A stretch of 64,000 nt of DNA, from NCBI GenBank assembly GCA_017304135.1, contig JAFLBB010000013.1, forward strand, positions 25,675 through 89,674, given 5' to 3'. Within the stretch, counting starts at the first letter, position 1. Each line of letters begins with the position of its first letter. A program made the position numbers and the translations under genes. Under the pieces are notes generated by a model, which saw nothing but the letters and a program-made list of their open reading frames with translations, was not told where the DNA came from and did not search any database. Source of the DNA: Acidobacteriota bacterium (GTDB taxonomy: Bacteria; Acidobacteriota; Terriglobia; Bryobacterales; Bryobacteraceae). This document shows, one piece after another, positions 16,128 through 26,100 of this stretch.

Positions 16128-18104
16128 ATGAAATCGCTTACCTTGCTTCTCTGCTCGGTCGTCATGGCCTTTGGCCAAGGGGGTGGCTCAGGCGAGGCGA
16201 CGGCCGTCCTGCGCCTGGATGCCACGCCAGGGGCGAAGCTGAAGACCGTGCCCGTCTCGGCGGTGAAGCTCGAAGGCGGCTTCTGGGAGCCGCGGCGCGA
16301 AACCAACGTCGAGAAGAGCATTCCGACGCTTCTGCAACTGCTCGAAGAGCACGGTGTGATGGACAACTTCCGGCGCCTGAGCGGCAGGAAGCAGGTGGAG
16401 CGCAAGGGCCCGCTCTACACCGACTCGGACCTTTACAAGTGGATGGAGGCCGTAGCCTGGGTGCTCGCCAGCGAGGACCGCCCGGATCTGCGCCGCACGT
16501 TTGATGCGCTGACGGCGGACATCCTCGCGGCGCAGGAGCCCTCGGGTTACCTCAACACCTACTTCCAGGAGGAGCGGAAAGCTCAGCGCTGGCAGGAGCA
16601 GTACAGGGGGCACGAACTTTACTGCCTGGGCCACCTGCTGCAGGCGGCGATTGCCTATTACCGCGCGACGGGCAACCGAACGCTGCTCGATGGCGGCATC
16701 AAGTTTGTCGAACACCTGGTGCGCGACTTCGGCCCCGGCAAGCAGCCTCTGATGGCCGGGCACCCGGAGATTGAGATGGCCCTGGTGGAGCTCTACCGCA
16801 CAACGGGCGACAAGAAGTACCTCGCGCTGGCGGGCTACATCCTCACCGGCGAGCGCGAGCGTTTGAAGCTGACACCGCAGCAGATTGCCTACACCTTCAG
16901 CGGGCGTCCGTTCATTGAGCGCACGATCATGGAAGGGCACGCCGTGCGGGCGGGTTATGCGGCTTCGGGAGCGACCGACTACTGGATGGAGTCAGGCGAC
17001 GCGGCCTATGGCGCCACGCTCGAGCGGCTGTGGCAGGACATGGTGCGGTCCAAGATGTACATCACCGGCGGCATCGGTTCGCGCAGCGCGGGCGAAGCGT
17101 TTGGCGATCCCTATGAACTTCCGAACGCGAAGGCATACACGGAGAGCTGCGCGGCCATCGCCAACCTGATGTGGAACTGGCGCATGCTGCAGGCCACGGG
17201 CGAAGCACGCTTCACCGACGTGATGGAGACGGCGCTCTACAACTCGATCAACTCGGGAATGTCGCTCTCTGGCACGATGTACTGCTACCGCAATCCGCTT
17301 GAGCTGACACGCGACGCAAGCGCGACGATTCGCAACCCCTGGTACAGCACCACCTGCTGCCCGCCGAACCTGGAGCGGATGTTCGCCTCGTTGCCAGGGT
17401 ACTTCTACGGCACCAGCGCCGAAGGGCTGTGGGTTCATTTCTACGACCGCAACAAGATGGCTTGGAAGCTCGCCGACGGCACGCCGCTGGCGGTGACGAT
17501 GGAGACGAAATACCCGTGGGAGGGCGTGGTGGAGATGACGGTGTCGCCGCGGGCGGAGAGGGAATTCACCGTGTTTCTGCGTGTGCCCGGCTGGAGCGAA
17601 TCGACGCGCGTGACCGTGAATGGCGCGGCGGTGTCGGGCAAGGCCGAGGCGGGGCGGTATCTGGCGGTGAAGCGGCGTTGGAAGGCAGGGGACAAACTGA
17701 AGATCGAGTTCTCGATGACACCGCAGGCGATCGTCTCCCATCCGCGAGCGCTGGAAAACCAGGGGCGTGTGGCGGTGAAGCGCGGGCCCATCGTGTATGT
17801 GCTCGAACAGGAGGGGCAAGCAGAAGGCGTGAACGTGCTGGAGAGCAAGCTGCTGCTCACCGGCGATGGCGCGAAGGATTTCACGGTGAGGTGGGAACCG
17901 GAGTTGCTGGGCGGCGTGGTGACGTTGCGGCACAAGGGCGCGCAGCCGGTCGTGCGCAGCGAGAGCTTGCCGCTCTACCGGCGGTTTGATCCGAAGGAGC
18001 CGCGCACGGGCAAGGTGGCGGAGTTGGTGTTCACGCCGTATTATTCGTTTCTGAATCGCGGACCCTCGGCGTCGCAGGTGTGGGTGGAGGCCGTGGGGCG
18101 GTAA
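16128..18104 (+). CDS. GH127 (DUF1680) glycoside hydrolase, beta-L-arabinofuranosidase family
   Basis: The 658-residue exported protein (MKSLTLLLCSVVMAFGQ signal) shows the GH127 landmarks: KLEGGFWEPRRETNVEKSIP near the N-terminus, the alpha/alpha barrel, YITGGIGSRSAGEAFGDPYE, the zinc/catalytic Glu and Cys in AYTESCAAIANLMWNWRM, and the catalytic Cys pair in STTCCPPNLERMFASLPGYF. Beta-sandwich domains follow. Characterised members release beta-L-arabinofuranose from plant or glycoprotein arabinosides through a zinc-bound cysteine nucleophile. It is the first gene of the sugar block and convergent with the hydrolase ending at 18126. Confidence 0.9.
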   Translation: MKSLTLLLCSVVMAFGQGGGSGEATAVLRLDATPGAKLKTVPVSAVKLEGGFWEPRRETNVEKSIPTLLQLLEEHGVMDNFRRLSGRKQVERKGPLYTDSDLYKWMEAVAWVLASEDRPDLRRTFDALTADILAAQEPSGYLNTYFQEERKAQRWQEQYRGHELYCLGHLLQAAIAYYRATGNRTLLDGGIKFVEHLVRDFGPGKQPLMAGHPEIEMALVELYRTTGDKKYLALAGYILTGERERLKLTPQQIAYTFSGRPFIERTIMEGHAVRAGYAASGATDYWMESGDAAYGATLERLWQDMVRSKMYITGGIGSRSAGEAFGDPYELPNAKAYTESCAAIANLMWNWRMLQATGEARFTDVMETALYNSINSGMSLSGTMYCYRNPLELTRDASATIRNPWYSTTCCPPNLERMFASLPGYFYGTSAEGLWVHFYDRNKMAWKLADGTPLAVTMETKYPWEGVVEMTVSPRAEREFTVFLRVPGWSESTRVTVNGAAVSGKAEAGRYLAVKRRWKAGDKLKIEFSMTPQAIVSHPRALENQGRVAVKRGPIVYVLEQEGQAEGVNVLESKLLLTGDGAKDFTVRWEPELLGGVVTLRHKGAQPVVRSESLPLYRRFDPKEPRTGKVAELVFTPYYSFLNRGPSASQVWVEAVGR

Positions 18105-18125
18105 GAAGCCAGAGACGATGAATGA

Positions 18126-19316
18126 CTATCGGGCGGTGAGGAGTTGGATGAGCAACTCGCTCACCCCTTCCGCCTGCTCCTGCTGCACCCAATGTCCCGC
18201 GCCATCGAGGATGTGAGCGCCGCGAAACCGAGCGCAGGCTGTGGATTGCATGCGCTCGAAACTGCCGGGGCGCTGGTAGATGCCCCAATCGCTTTTGCCG
18301 GCGATGAACGTAGTGGGAACGTCGAGCGTGCGGCCGGCGAATACTTCGAGGTCGGCGTTGTGATTGGCGGTGCCGCAGCGGTACCACTGCAGGCCGCCCT
18401 GAAAGCCAGTGCGCTGGAACTCAGAGGAGTAGACGCGCAGTTCCTCATCGGTGAGCCACGCGCAGGCGGCGATCTGGGCAGCGGTGGGCATCTCGGCAGC
18501 GACGGTTTCGGCCATGCCCTTGGCGCGGTCCATCACGTAGTAACTGGGAAGCTGGGCGAGCTCGGATGCGGTCCAGGAACGCAGCGTGTGAGGCTGGTTC
18601 CGCTTCCAGTCGGCCGATTTCATGTGATAGTAAGCGCGCAGGAAGGCGTGGATGCCCTGCGGGCATCGCATCATGTTGTCGTTGGCTTCGCGGGTGGAGT
18701 AATACCACTGGTAGTGTTTGCGCGGGCGAATGAGGGCGGCGAGTTGGTCGTGAATGCTGGGCCCGGTGAACGCAGCGGGGGCGGCGGGTGAGGGCGGTCC
18801 CGCGAAGGGAGCGCTCATTAAGACGGCCGGGCGGAAGAGATCGGGGCGGATGAGCGAGCACCAGGCGGCGACGGGTGAGCCGAAGTCGTGGCCGGCGACG
18901 GCGGTGGACTTCACTCCCAGCGCGGAGAGCAAGGCGACGAGATCACGGACAAGGTTGAGGAAGCGAAACGAGGCCACGTCGCCGTCGTAGCGGCCATCCC
19001 AGCCGGTGGTGCGGCCATAGCCGCGCTGGTCAGGCGCGATCACGTGGAACCCGGCGGCGGCAAGCGCGGGCACCACCTTGCGCCAACTGTAGGCGAGTTC
19101 GGGAAAGCCGTGAAGCAGCAACACGGCGGGGCGGCCGGGGGACTCGTGGCCCGCCTCGAGGATGTGCATCGTGAGGCCGTTGACGCTGGGGATGAGGCGC
19201 GACCGGATGGAGGCAGGCAGAGTGGACTGCCCGTAAAGCACGTTCGGATTGCGGGCTGCCGGAGCCTGCGGGGCCAACCCCGCCGCGAGACCGCCCTGGA
19301 ATTGTCGCCGCGTCAC
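18126..19316 (-). CDS. Exported alpha/beta hydrolase, epoxide-hydrolase-like
   Basis: From GTG at 19316 the 396-residue protein begins MTRRQFQGGLAAGLAPQAPA, a Tat-like signal. A TTG at 19352 would extend it by 12 residues into the preceding gene. The fold shows the oxyanion motif LLLHGFPELAYSWR, the nucleophile elbow VAGHDFGSPVA (Asp, as in epoxide hydrolases and haloalkane dehalogenases rather than Ser) and the terminal His in DGAGHWVQQEQ. The cap region contains Tyr residues but I cannot confirm the epoxide-activating pair. It is last in a minus-strand run with two FAD oxidoreductases and a receptor. Confidence 0.82.
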   Translation of the reverse strand: MTRRQFQGGLAAGLAPQAPAARNPNVLYGQSTLPASIRSRLIPSVNGLTMHILEAGHESPGRPAVLLLHGFPELAYSWRKVVPALAAAGFHVIAPDQRGYGRTTGWDGRYDGDVASFRFLNLVRDLVALLSALGVKSTAVAGHDFGSPVAAWCSLIRPDLFRPAVLMSAPFAGPPSPAAPAAFTGPSIHDQLAALIRPRKHYQWYYSTREANDNMMRCPQGIHAFLRAYYHMKSADWKRNQPHTLRSWTASELAQLPSYYVMDRAKGMAETVAAEMPTAAQIAACAWLTDEELRVYSSEFQRTGFQGGLQWYRCGTANHNADLEVFAGRTLDVPTTFIAGKSDWGIYQRPGSFERMQSTACARFRGAHILDGAGHWVQQEQAEGVSELLIQLLTAR

Positions 19317-19329
19317 TGCGCGCAGGATA

Positions 19330-21408
19330 CTAATCGCGCGCTTCGGGGGCAACCTGGAGGCCGTCGACGGTGGTGACGCCGTTGGTGGCTTTGTTGGTGA
19401 TAGTCACGGTGAAGGTCGCCGACAGCTCAAACGGGCCTAGCCATTCGGCGGGCTTGCGCTGGTTCACAGTGGCCTTGAAGCTCTTGCCGGGTGCGGCGAT
19501 TTCAATGGGCACATTGGAGGCATTCTTCGCATCGACCGGGTAGAGGAGCTTCACACGAAAGCGGCCGGGTTGCTTGGCGTCCACATCGAAGCGAGCCGTG
19601 GCGCGGCCGTCGCGCGCGTCAAGGTCGTGGAAGTAGGCCGGGCCAAGACGAGGCGAGCCGCCGCGAGCGCCCTTCCATGCGGGGCTGACAGTGGCGAACT
19701 GGTTGTCGAGCACAATGCCTTCGAGTTGCGCCGGGTCAAGGTCGCCGCGCGAAAGCTCAGCGGGCGCTGCAAGCACCTGCTTGTCGGCCAACAACCGCGC
19801 GCGCAGCTTGGCGTAGTCGACGTCCTGCACAGCGCCGTTGGCATCAATGGCCTGCGCCGCGGCTGAGGCGGCCGACTGGCCGAGGACCATGAACACGGGT
19901 TCCATGCGAATCGAACCATACGCGATATGAGACGCCGCGAGGCAAACCGGAACAAGCAGGTTGTCCACTTCACTCTTCTTTGGAACGAGCGACCGATAGC
20001 TGACCGGGTAGGGCGGGAAGCCGCCCACCTGCACGTTGCCCTCGTTGCGCACGAATCCTTCCTTGGTGACGTAGCGCTGGACGTTGTGCGAGTCCATCCC
20101 GTAAGCGCCCATGCCCACGGAATCCGTCGCCAGGACGCGGCCCATCACATGGTGCTCAGTCATCACAACCGGGCCGATGAGGCGGCGAGCTTCGCGGATG
20201 TAGAGCTGCGTGGGCCAGCCACCGGCGGAGGTGAACTCATCCTTGGGCAAGCCCCACTGGCGGTAGTAGGCGCGGATCTTCTCAGGGATACGAGGGTGGT
20301 TCTGCAGGGTCCACATGTACCCCTTCTGATACACCTCGTGGCGCTTGATGATGCGCTCGCGCGTGGCGTAGTCGCCTTCGGGGTAGTCGTAATTCGCACC
20401 CATGTAGTCGGTGGATACGGCGCCGTGGTTGTTGGTATCGGTCTTGAGATTGGGGATCGGGTCGTACTTGCGCGACGGCTCGTGATACTTGCCCGTTTCG
20501 GCGAAGCGGAGGAGGAGTTCGTGATCCTTTTCGTCATAGCCTTCAGGCTTGGCGATGGGAAGCGAGTTCTTCGGATCGCTGGTGAGGCACATGCGGTAGC
20601 AATACGCCTGGATGCGCTTGTCCCCGGCGCCTTCGTCCCCGGGGCCTGACGGGTCAATGATGGGGAGCAGACCGGAGTCAGGCTTGCCGGGGACGACATA
20701 GGGGTCAACCTTGGCGCCTTCGGGGAACTGGTGAAGATGATAGTGGGCGGCCTGTGAGCCGTTCCAGGTTTCGTTGTACGTGGAGTTGGACTCGCGGCCT
20801 ATGGCGTACGACGCGCCGGCTTTGGCCATCAAGTCGCCTTCGTAGGTAGCATCAATGAACACGCGGCCCTCATAGCGTGTGCCGTCTTCGAGCACGATCG
20901 CCGTGATGCGGCTGCCCTGTTTGACGACGCCTTTGCCGGCGGCGAGATCGAGGCGCGCCTTGGTGATCACCTTCACCTTGGCCTCGGCCAGCATCTCGTC
21001 ATAGACAGCGCTGGCGATCTTCGGCTCGAAGGTCCACATCGCGTCTTCCTCTTTGGCGTTGGGGCCGCGGCGGCGGACGAAGTATTCGTCGCGTGATTCC
21101 GAGGTCCACAACTTGGGGTCCTCATACCTCTTCTTGATGCGCTGATAAAATTCGCGCGCAATGCCGCCGACGACGGCTTTGTTGCCGATGTCGGTCCAGG
21201 AGAGCCCGCCCGTGGTGAGGCCGCCGATGTGCGTGCCGGGTTCGAGCAGGATGACGCTCTTCCCCATACGGCTCGATTGAATGGCGGCGGCGATGCCGCC
21301 CGACGTGGCGCCATAAATGACGACGTCGGCTTTGCGCGGATTGGCGCAAGAAATCGTCAGTAACGCGGCGAGGGCGACGAGGGCCCGCCGCTTCAGGATG
21401 CTTTGCAT
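19330..21408 (-). CDS. Exported FAD-dependent oxidoreductase with C-terminal beta domain
   Basis: The 692-residue protein has a probable lipoprotein signal (LAALLTISCANPRK). Next comes the dinucleotide motif DVVIYGATSGGIAAAIQSSR and EPGTHIGGLTTGGLSWTD, typical of the FAD_oxidored family (PF12831). DATYEGDLMAKAGA is a further family signature. The last 130 residues look like a carbohydrate-binding-like beta sandwich (LYPVDAKNASNVPIEI, TVDGLQVAPEA). The substrate is unknown. It starts directly after the stop of its paralogue upstream, so the two are cotranscribed. The family is expanded and associated with polymer degradation loci in Planctomycetes and Acidobacteriota. Confidence 0.87.
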   Translation of the reverse strand: MQSILKRRALVALAALLTISCANPRKADVVIYGATSGGIAAAIQSSRMGKSVILLEPGTHIGGLTTGGLSWTDIGNKAVVGGIAREFYQRIKKRYEDPKLWTSESRDEYFVRRRGPNAKEEDAMWTFEPKIASAVYDEMLAEAKVKVITKARLDLAAGKGVVKQGSRITAIVLEDGTRYEGRVFIDATYEGDLMAKAGASYAIGRESNSTYNETWNGSQAAHYHLHQFPEGAKVDPYVVPGKPDSGLLPIIDPSGPGDEGAGDKRIQAYCYRMCLTSDPKNSLPIAKPEGYDEKDHELLLRFAETGKYHEPSRKYDPIPNLKTDTNNHGAVSTDYMGANYDYPEGDYATRERIIKRHEVYQKGYMWTLQNHPRIPEKIRAYYRQWGLPKDEFTSAGGWPTQLYIREARRLIGPVVMTEHHVMGRVLATDSVGMGAYGMDSHNVQRYVTKEGFVRNEGNVQVGGFPPYPVSYRSLVPKKSEVDNLLVPVCLAASHIAYGSIRMEPVFMVLGQSAASAAAQAIDANGAVQDVDYAKLRARLLADKQVLAAPAELSRGDLDPAQLEGIVLDNQFATVSPAWKGARGGSPRLGPAYFHDLDARDGRATARFDVDAKQPGRFRVKLLYPVDAKNASNVPIEIAAPGKSFKATVNQRKPAEWLGPFELSATFTVTITNKATNGVTTVDGLQVAPEARD

Positions 21409-23055
21409 CTAGTACTCCCAGTTGTAACGAAGCGGGGCTTTGGGCTGCATCTTGCGGTGGATGATGCCAAGGGCGTCCATCTGCGGCGTGCGAACGAACT
21501 CAAACACGGCGCCTTCGCTCTTGAGGGTCTTCTGCAGCTCAGGCACAGAGACATCTTGCACGGGCTGCGAGGCCTTGATGGCCATGGCGGCGGCGACCCC
21601 GGCGGCGTGGCCGAGAATCATGTATTGCGGTTCCATGCGCAGCGAACTGTATGCGACGTGCGAGGCGGAGAAGGTCACCGGGTTGAGCAGGTTCGACACC
21701 TCGGCACGCTTCGGCAGCATGACGCGGAAGGGAATCTGATAGGGTTTCACGGCCACCTGCATGTCGCCTTCGTTTTCGGCCATGCCGCGCGAGTTCACGA
21801 AGCGGCGGATGTTGTGGGAATCGGAGTTGTAGCTGCCCATACCGATCACGTCGGGCTTGGTGAGGTCGGTCTGCAGGTCCTTCTGGCTGGCAACAAACTC
21901 ACCGACCATGCGGCGCGCCTCGCGCACATAGAGTTGGTGCGGCCAGTGGTTGGTGTCGGTGTATTCGTCCTTGCACAAGCCCCACGAGTTGACCTCAGCC
22001 TGCAGGTCCTTCGGCACGTGGGGATCATTGGCCAGGAAGTAGTAGAAGCCCTGGACGTAATCGATATGTTCCTGCCACAGGCGGTCACGTTCGGCGTAGG
22101 AGGCATCGGGATAGGAGTAATTCTTGCCGATGTAGTCGGTGGAGAAGGGGCCGTTGTTGTTGAAGTCGGCTTTGCCGTTGGGGATGGGCGCGATGAGGGT
22201 GAGTTCGTGGAACACGGGCGAGCGGCCGCGGTTCTTCACAAAGGCATCGAGGTAGCGGGCGAGCAGTTCATAGCGCGCCGCGGTGTAGCCTTGCGGCCGG
22301 GGCCAGGGCACCCGGTTGTGGGCAACATTGGTGGCGATGATGCGGAAGTTGTATGACTGGACGCCTTTGTCGGCAACGCCAGGCGAGAGCGGCTTCTCGG
22401 CGGTGATCTCCGGCAGCGGCTTGCCGTTGGCATCGAGCGCAGGCACGTCGAACAGGAACTGGTGATAGGGCGTCTTGTCGCGCACCCCGCCGAGCGGCTC
22501 GCCATACTGTGCCGAGGACTCGCGGCCGTAGGTGTAGCTCACCTTGGCCTGAGCCATCAGGTCGCCCTCGTAGGAGCAGTCGGCAAAGATCTTCGCCCGG
22601 AAGCGGTCGCCGTTTTCGGTCGTGATCTCCGTGATGCGGAGGCCCTGCTTGGCGACGCCGTTCTTTTCCTGCAGGCGGTGGTTGTAAAGCAGCGTCACGC
22701 CCGCTTCGGCGAGCATGTCCACCATCACCTTTTCGCCCACCTTGGGCTCATAGAACCAGGCCACGGGATTCTTGAAGCGGCGGATCTCATACTCGTTGCC
22801 GACGCGGTAGTAGAACTCCAGCGCCAGGCCACCGATCACCTCGCGCGTGCCGGTGTCGGTTCGTGAAAGCCCGCCGGTAGCCATGCCGCCGACATGGCGG
22901 CGCGGCTCAAGCAGCGCGGTCTTCAACCCATGGCGCGCACCGGCGATGGCGGTCGTCACGCCACCGGCGGTGCCGCCGTAGACAACGAGGTCGAATTCAT
23001 GCGAGGCCGCGGTGAGGCTTGCGGCCGTGGCCAGCAGGAGGGCGAGTTTGTTCAT
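21409..23055 (-). CDS. Exported FAD-dependent oxidoreductase
   Basis: From the ATG at 23055 the 548-residue protein begins MNKLALLLATAASLTAASHE, a signal peptide, then FDLVVYGGTAGGVTTAIAGA and LEPRRHVGGMATGGLSRTD. FADCSYEGDLMAQA and RMEPQYMILGHAAGVAAAMA complete the FAD_oxidored layout. It lacks the extra C-terminal domain of its neighbour. A longer open reading to 23643 is only the antisense of the receptor gene. It sits 59 bases downstream of the TonB-dependent receptor and abuts the next oxidoreductase, suggesting that receptor import is coupled to oxidation of the imported compound. Confidence 0.9.
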   Translation of the reverse strand: MNKLALLLATAASLTAASHEFDLVVYGGTAGGVTTAIAGARHGLKTALLEPRRHVGGMATGGLSRTDTGTREVIGGLALEFYYRVGNEYEIRRFKNPVAWFYEPKVGEKVMVDMLAEAGVTLLYNHRLQEKNGVAKQGLRITEITTENGDRFRAKIFADCSYEGDLMAQAKVSYTYGRESSAQYGEPLGGVRDKTPYHQFLFDVPALDANGKPLPEITAEKPLSPGVADKGVQSYNFRIIATNVAHNRVPWPRPQGYTAARYELLARYLDAFVKNRGRSPVFHELTLIAPIPNGKADFNNNGPFSTDYIGKNYSYPDASYAERDRLWQEHIDYVQGFYYFLANDPHVPKDLQAEVNSWGLCKDEYTDTNHWPHQLYVREARRMVGEFVASQKDLQTDLTKPDVIGMGSYNSDSHNIRRFVNSRGMAENEGDMQVAVKPYQIPFRVMLPKRAEVSNLLNPVTFSASHVAYSSLRMEPQYMILGHAAGVAAAMAIKASQPVQDVSVPELQKTLKSEGAVFEFVRTPQMDALGIIHRKMQPKAPLRYNWEY

Positions 23056-23114
23056 GTGTGTGCTCCATGGGGTCCGCCGCCTTGCGGCGGCGGCGCGGTA
23101 TGGATGAATGCGTC

Positions 23115-26100
23115 TTAGAAGGACAGGCGCAGGCCGAACTGGGCGCGGCGTGCGTCGAGCGAACTGGTGATGCGGCCGAAGTTGTTGTTGGCGTTCACAC
23201 CCTGGGCGTTCGGCGTGAAGGTCGTGTTCGGGCTGTTGTAGTTGACGTGGTTGATCGCGTTGAACAGCTCGGCACGAGCTTCGAGCTTGAACCGTTCGGC
23301 GAAGGAGAAGGTCTTGAACAGCGAGAAGCTGAGATCGTTCAAACCCGGCCCTCGCGTGGAGGGTTGCGTGCGCGGACCGTTGCCGATGACAAAGTTGGCG
23401 GGATTGCGGAAGGCATCGGTGTTGAACCAGCGGGCCACCGTGCGTTGATCGGAAGGCAGCGTCGCGTCGCCGACCAGGTCCGGGTACGAAATGCCCGTGA
23501 AGTTGTTCGACCCGCGCACGGACAGAGGCAGGCCGCTCTGAAGGGTCCAGATGCCATTGAGCTGCCAGCCGCCGATGACGGCGTTGGCGACTCGGTTCAT
23601 GTCCGTTCCGAGCTTGCGGCCGCGGCCGATGGGGAGTTCCCACAGACCGCTCATGACCAGGCGCTGGCTGACGTCGTCGTTGTCGATGGCGCGATCCAGG
23701 CGGCGGTTGTATGCGCCGACGCGGAAGTCACCGACGCCGGAGTTGCCGGAGTTGCCGCCGCCGATGGCGAAGCTCTCGGAAATCAGCTTGCCGTTGGTGT
23801 AGCTGAGCAGGGCGGAGATGCCGTCGGAGAAGCGCTTTTCGACGGTCATTTGGAAGGAGTGATAGGTGGTGGAGAGGGCGTTGTTACCCCACGTTTCGAT
23901 GTTCAGATAGTCGGGGAACGGGCGCAGCAGTTGCGACCGGGCGATGGTGCGTGCCGACAGCGCGCCTGTGGTGATCTGGCCGAAGAAGGGGTTGGCGACC
24001 AGGTTCTGCAGGGCGAGGCCTTCGCTGAAATACTTGGGGTCCATCTGGTTCACGTTGTAGTTGGAGCCGAAGAGCTTGGTGCCCTTGGAGCCGGCATAGA
24101 CGGCGGAGATGACAACGCCTTTGGTGAGCGAACGTTGGATGGCGAAGTTCCACTGCTGCATGTAGCCGGCGGGGGCGTCGCGGTCCTGGTAGCGGACTCC
24201 GAAGCCGCGGAAGGCGTTGGGGCCGCCGGCAGCGCCTTGTGGGGTGAGCAGGAAGCCCGGGCCCTGGCTGAATTGGAAGGCCTTAAAAGGCCCGGCGCCG
24301 GGAGCGACGAAGGGCGTATCGACGGAGAAGCCGAAGGCGCTGGCGTTGTCGGGAACGGCGTTGCCGCTTTCGAGCATCAGGTAGATCAGGCCATAGCCGC
24401 CGCGGATCGCGGTCTTGCCGTCGCCGCGAGGATCCCAAGCGAAACCAACGCGCGGGCCGATGTTGTTCTTGTCGGTGTCAACGAAGTTATTCGGGAGTCC
24501 GCCGGTGCCCGCATAGAGCAACTGGCCCGACGTTCCGGTGGAGGAGTTGGCAATGTACGGATCGAAGCTGGAGTAGCGATTGTGCAGTTCGCTGGGGCCT
24601 ATGCTGACGTCGTAGCGCAGACCGAGGTTGAGTGTGAGAGTACGGCTAACCTTCCAGTCGTCCTGGAAGTACACACCAAGTGGGATGGCGCGGAACTGGA
24701 AGAAGGGGCGGAAGCCCTGGTTTCCGCTGGCGACCTCTCCGAGAAGGAAATCAGCCATGGCCGAGCCGGTGCCGGCGGGGCGTTGCGGGTTGTTGGTGAG
24801 GCTGCCCGTGAAATTGAAGAGACCGGAGGGCTGGAGGCGGTTAATAAAGCTGAGGCGCCACCAGCGGAGGTCAAAGCCGGTTTTGAAGTTGTGACGTCCA
24901 CGGGTGATGATGACGCTGTCGGTGATCTGGGTGATCTGTTGTGCGCGCCGTCCGCCGGAGAAACCGCTGGAGCCGATGGTGAGCAGGCCGGAGATGTTCA
25001 CCGGCGGGAACTGGTCCTGCGGAATGATGCTCGGGTAGCCAAGCTGCGCCGGCCAGCCCTCGTCAAAGCTGGGGTGGAGGAAGGGCAGGTTCTGGCGGGT
25101 GACGCCGACGCGAAGGTCATTCAGGATGCTGGAGCCGAACAGGCGGCTGTAGTTCACGATGGCGTTGTGGTTGTCGCGCTGGTCCTTACGGGCGGCGGGG
25201 TCAGCGGGGCCGAGACCCCAACCGCGGTTATCGAGGGTGTTGCGGTTGGAGGAGTAGCGGAAAAAGATGGAGTCTTTGTCGCCAAAGCGGTGGTCCGCGC
25301 GCACGGTGAAGATGCCCTGATTGGACAGGGAAGGGATCAGCGCGGAGTAGTTGTTGGCCGGAGCGAACTGATTGGTGGAAGGCGCATTGGCGGTGGGATG
25401 GAAGGGGAGCACTTTGAGCGCCAACGGGTCCATGCGCGAGCGCGGAACAACATTGCCGGGCAGAAGCTGGCGAACAAAGCCGGAGCCGTTCGGATTGGCA
25501 AGCGTGGAAGCGGGATCGTAGAGGGTGATGGCTTGGCCGTTGCCGTCAAGGAGGTTCGAGAAATCGCCGGCGCGCCATTCCGCGGGAGCCACCGTACCGA
25601 TACGCGGCGAGCCGGAGGAGACCCACCGCCACTGTTCATAGCCAGTGTAGAAAAATGTACGGTTTCGGCCATCGTACAGTTTGGGAATGTAGACCGGGCC
25701 GCCAAAGGTTCCGCCAAACTGGTTGTAGCGCAGCACCTGTTTGATGCGGCCCGTGCGCGCGTCCGGGGTGATGGCGAAGGCGTTGCGTGCATCGAAGGCG
25801 TCGTTGCGGACAAACTCATACAGCGAACCGTGCATCTGGTTGCCGCCCGACTTGGTGACGACGTTCACCACGCCGCCCGCGGTTTGACCGAATTCGGCCT
25901 TGAGCGCGTTGGTTTCGACGCGGAACTCCTCGACGGTATCGGTTTGCGGAACGACGCTGATTTCGTTGTGGACAGCCGCCGAGTTCGACACGCCATCGAG
26001 AAAGAACTGGTTACCGTAGGCCGGGCCACCATTGATGCGCATCTGCGAGAACGTCTGGTTGGAGACTTCGGCGAAACCATCGGTGGTGTTCGAACGCGGC

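Noticed and set aside
21409..23643. A 744-codon reading of the second FAD oxidoreductase
   Set aside because: The first 196 residues are antisense to the receptor; a signal peptide starts at the ATG at 23055.
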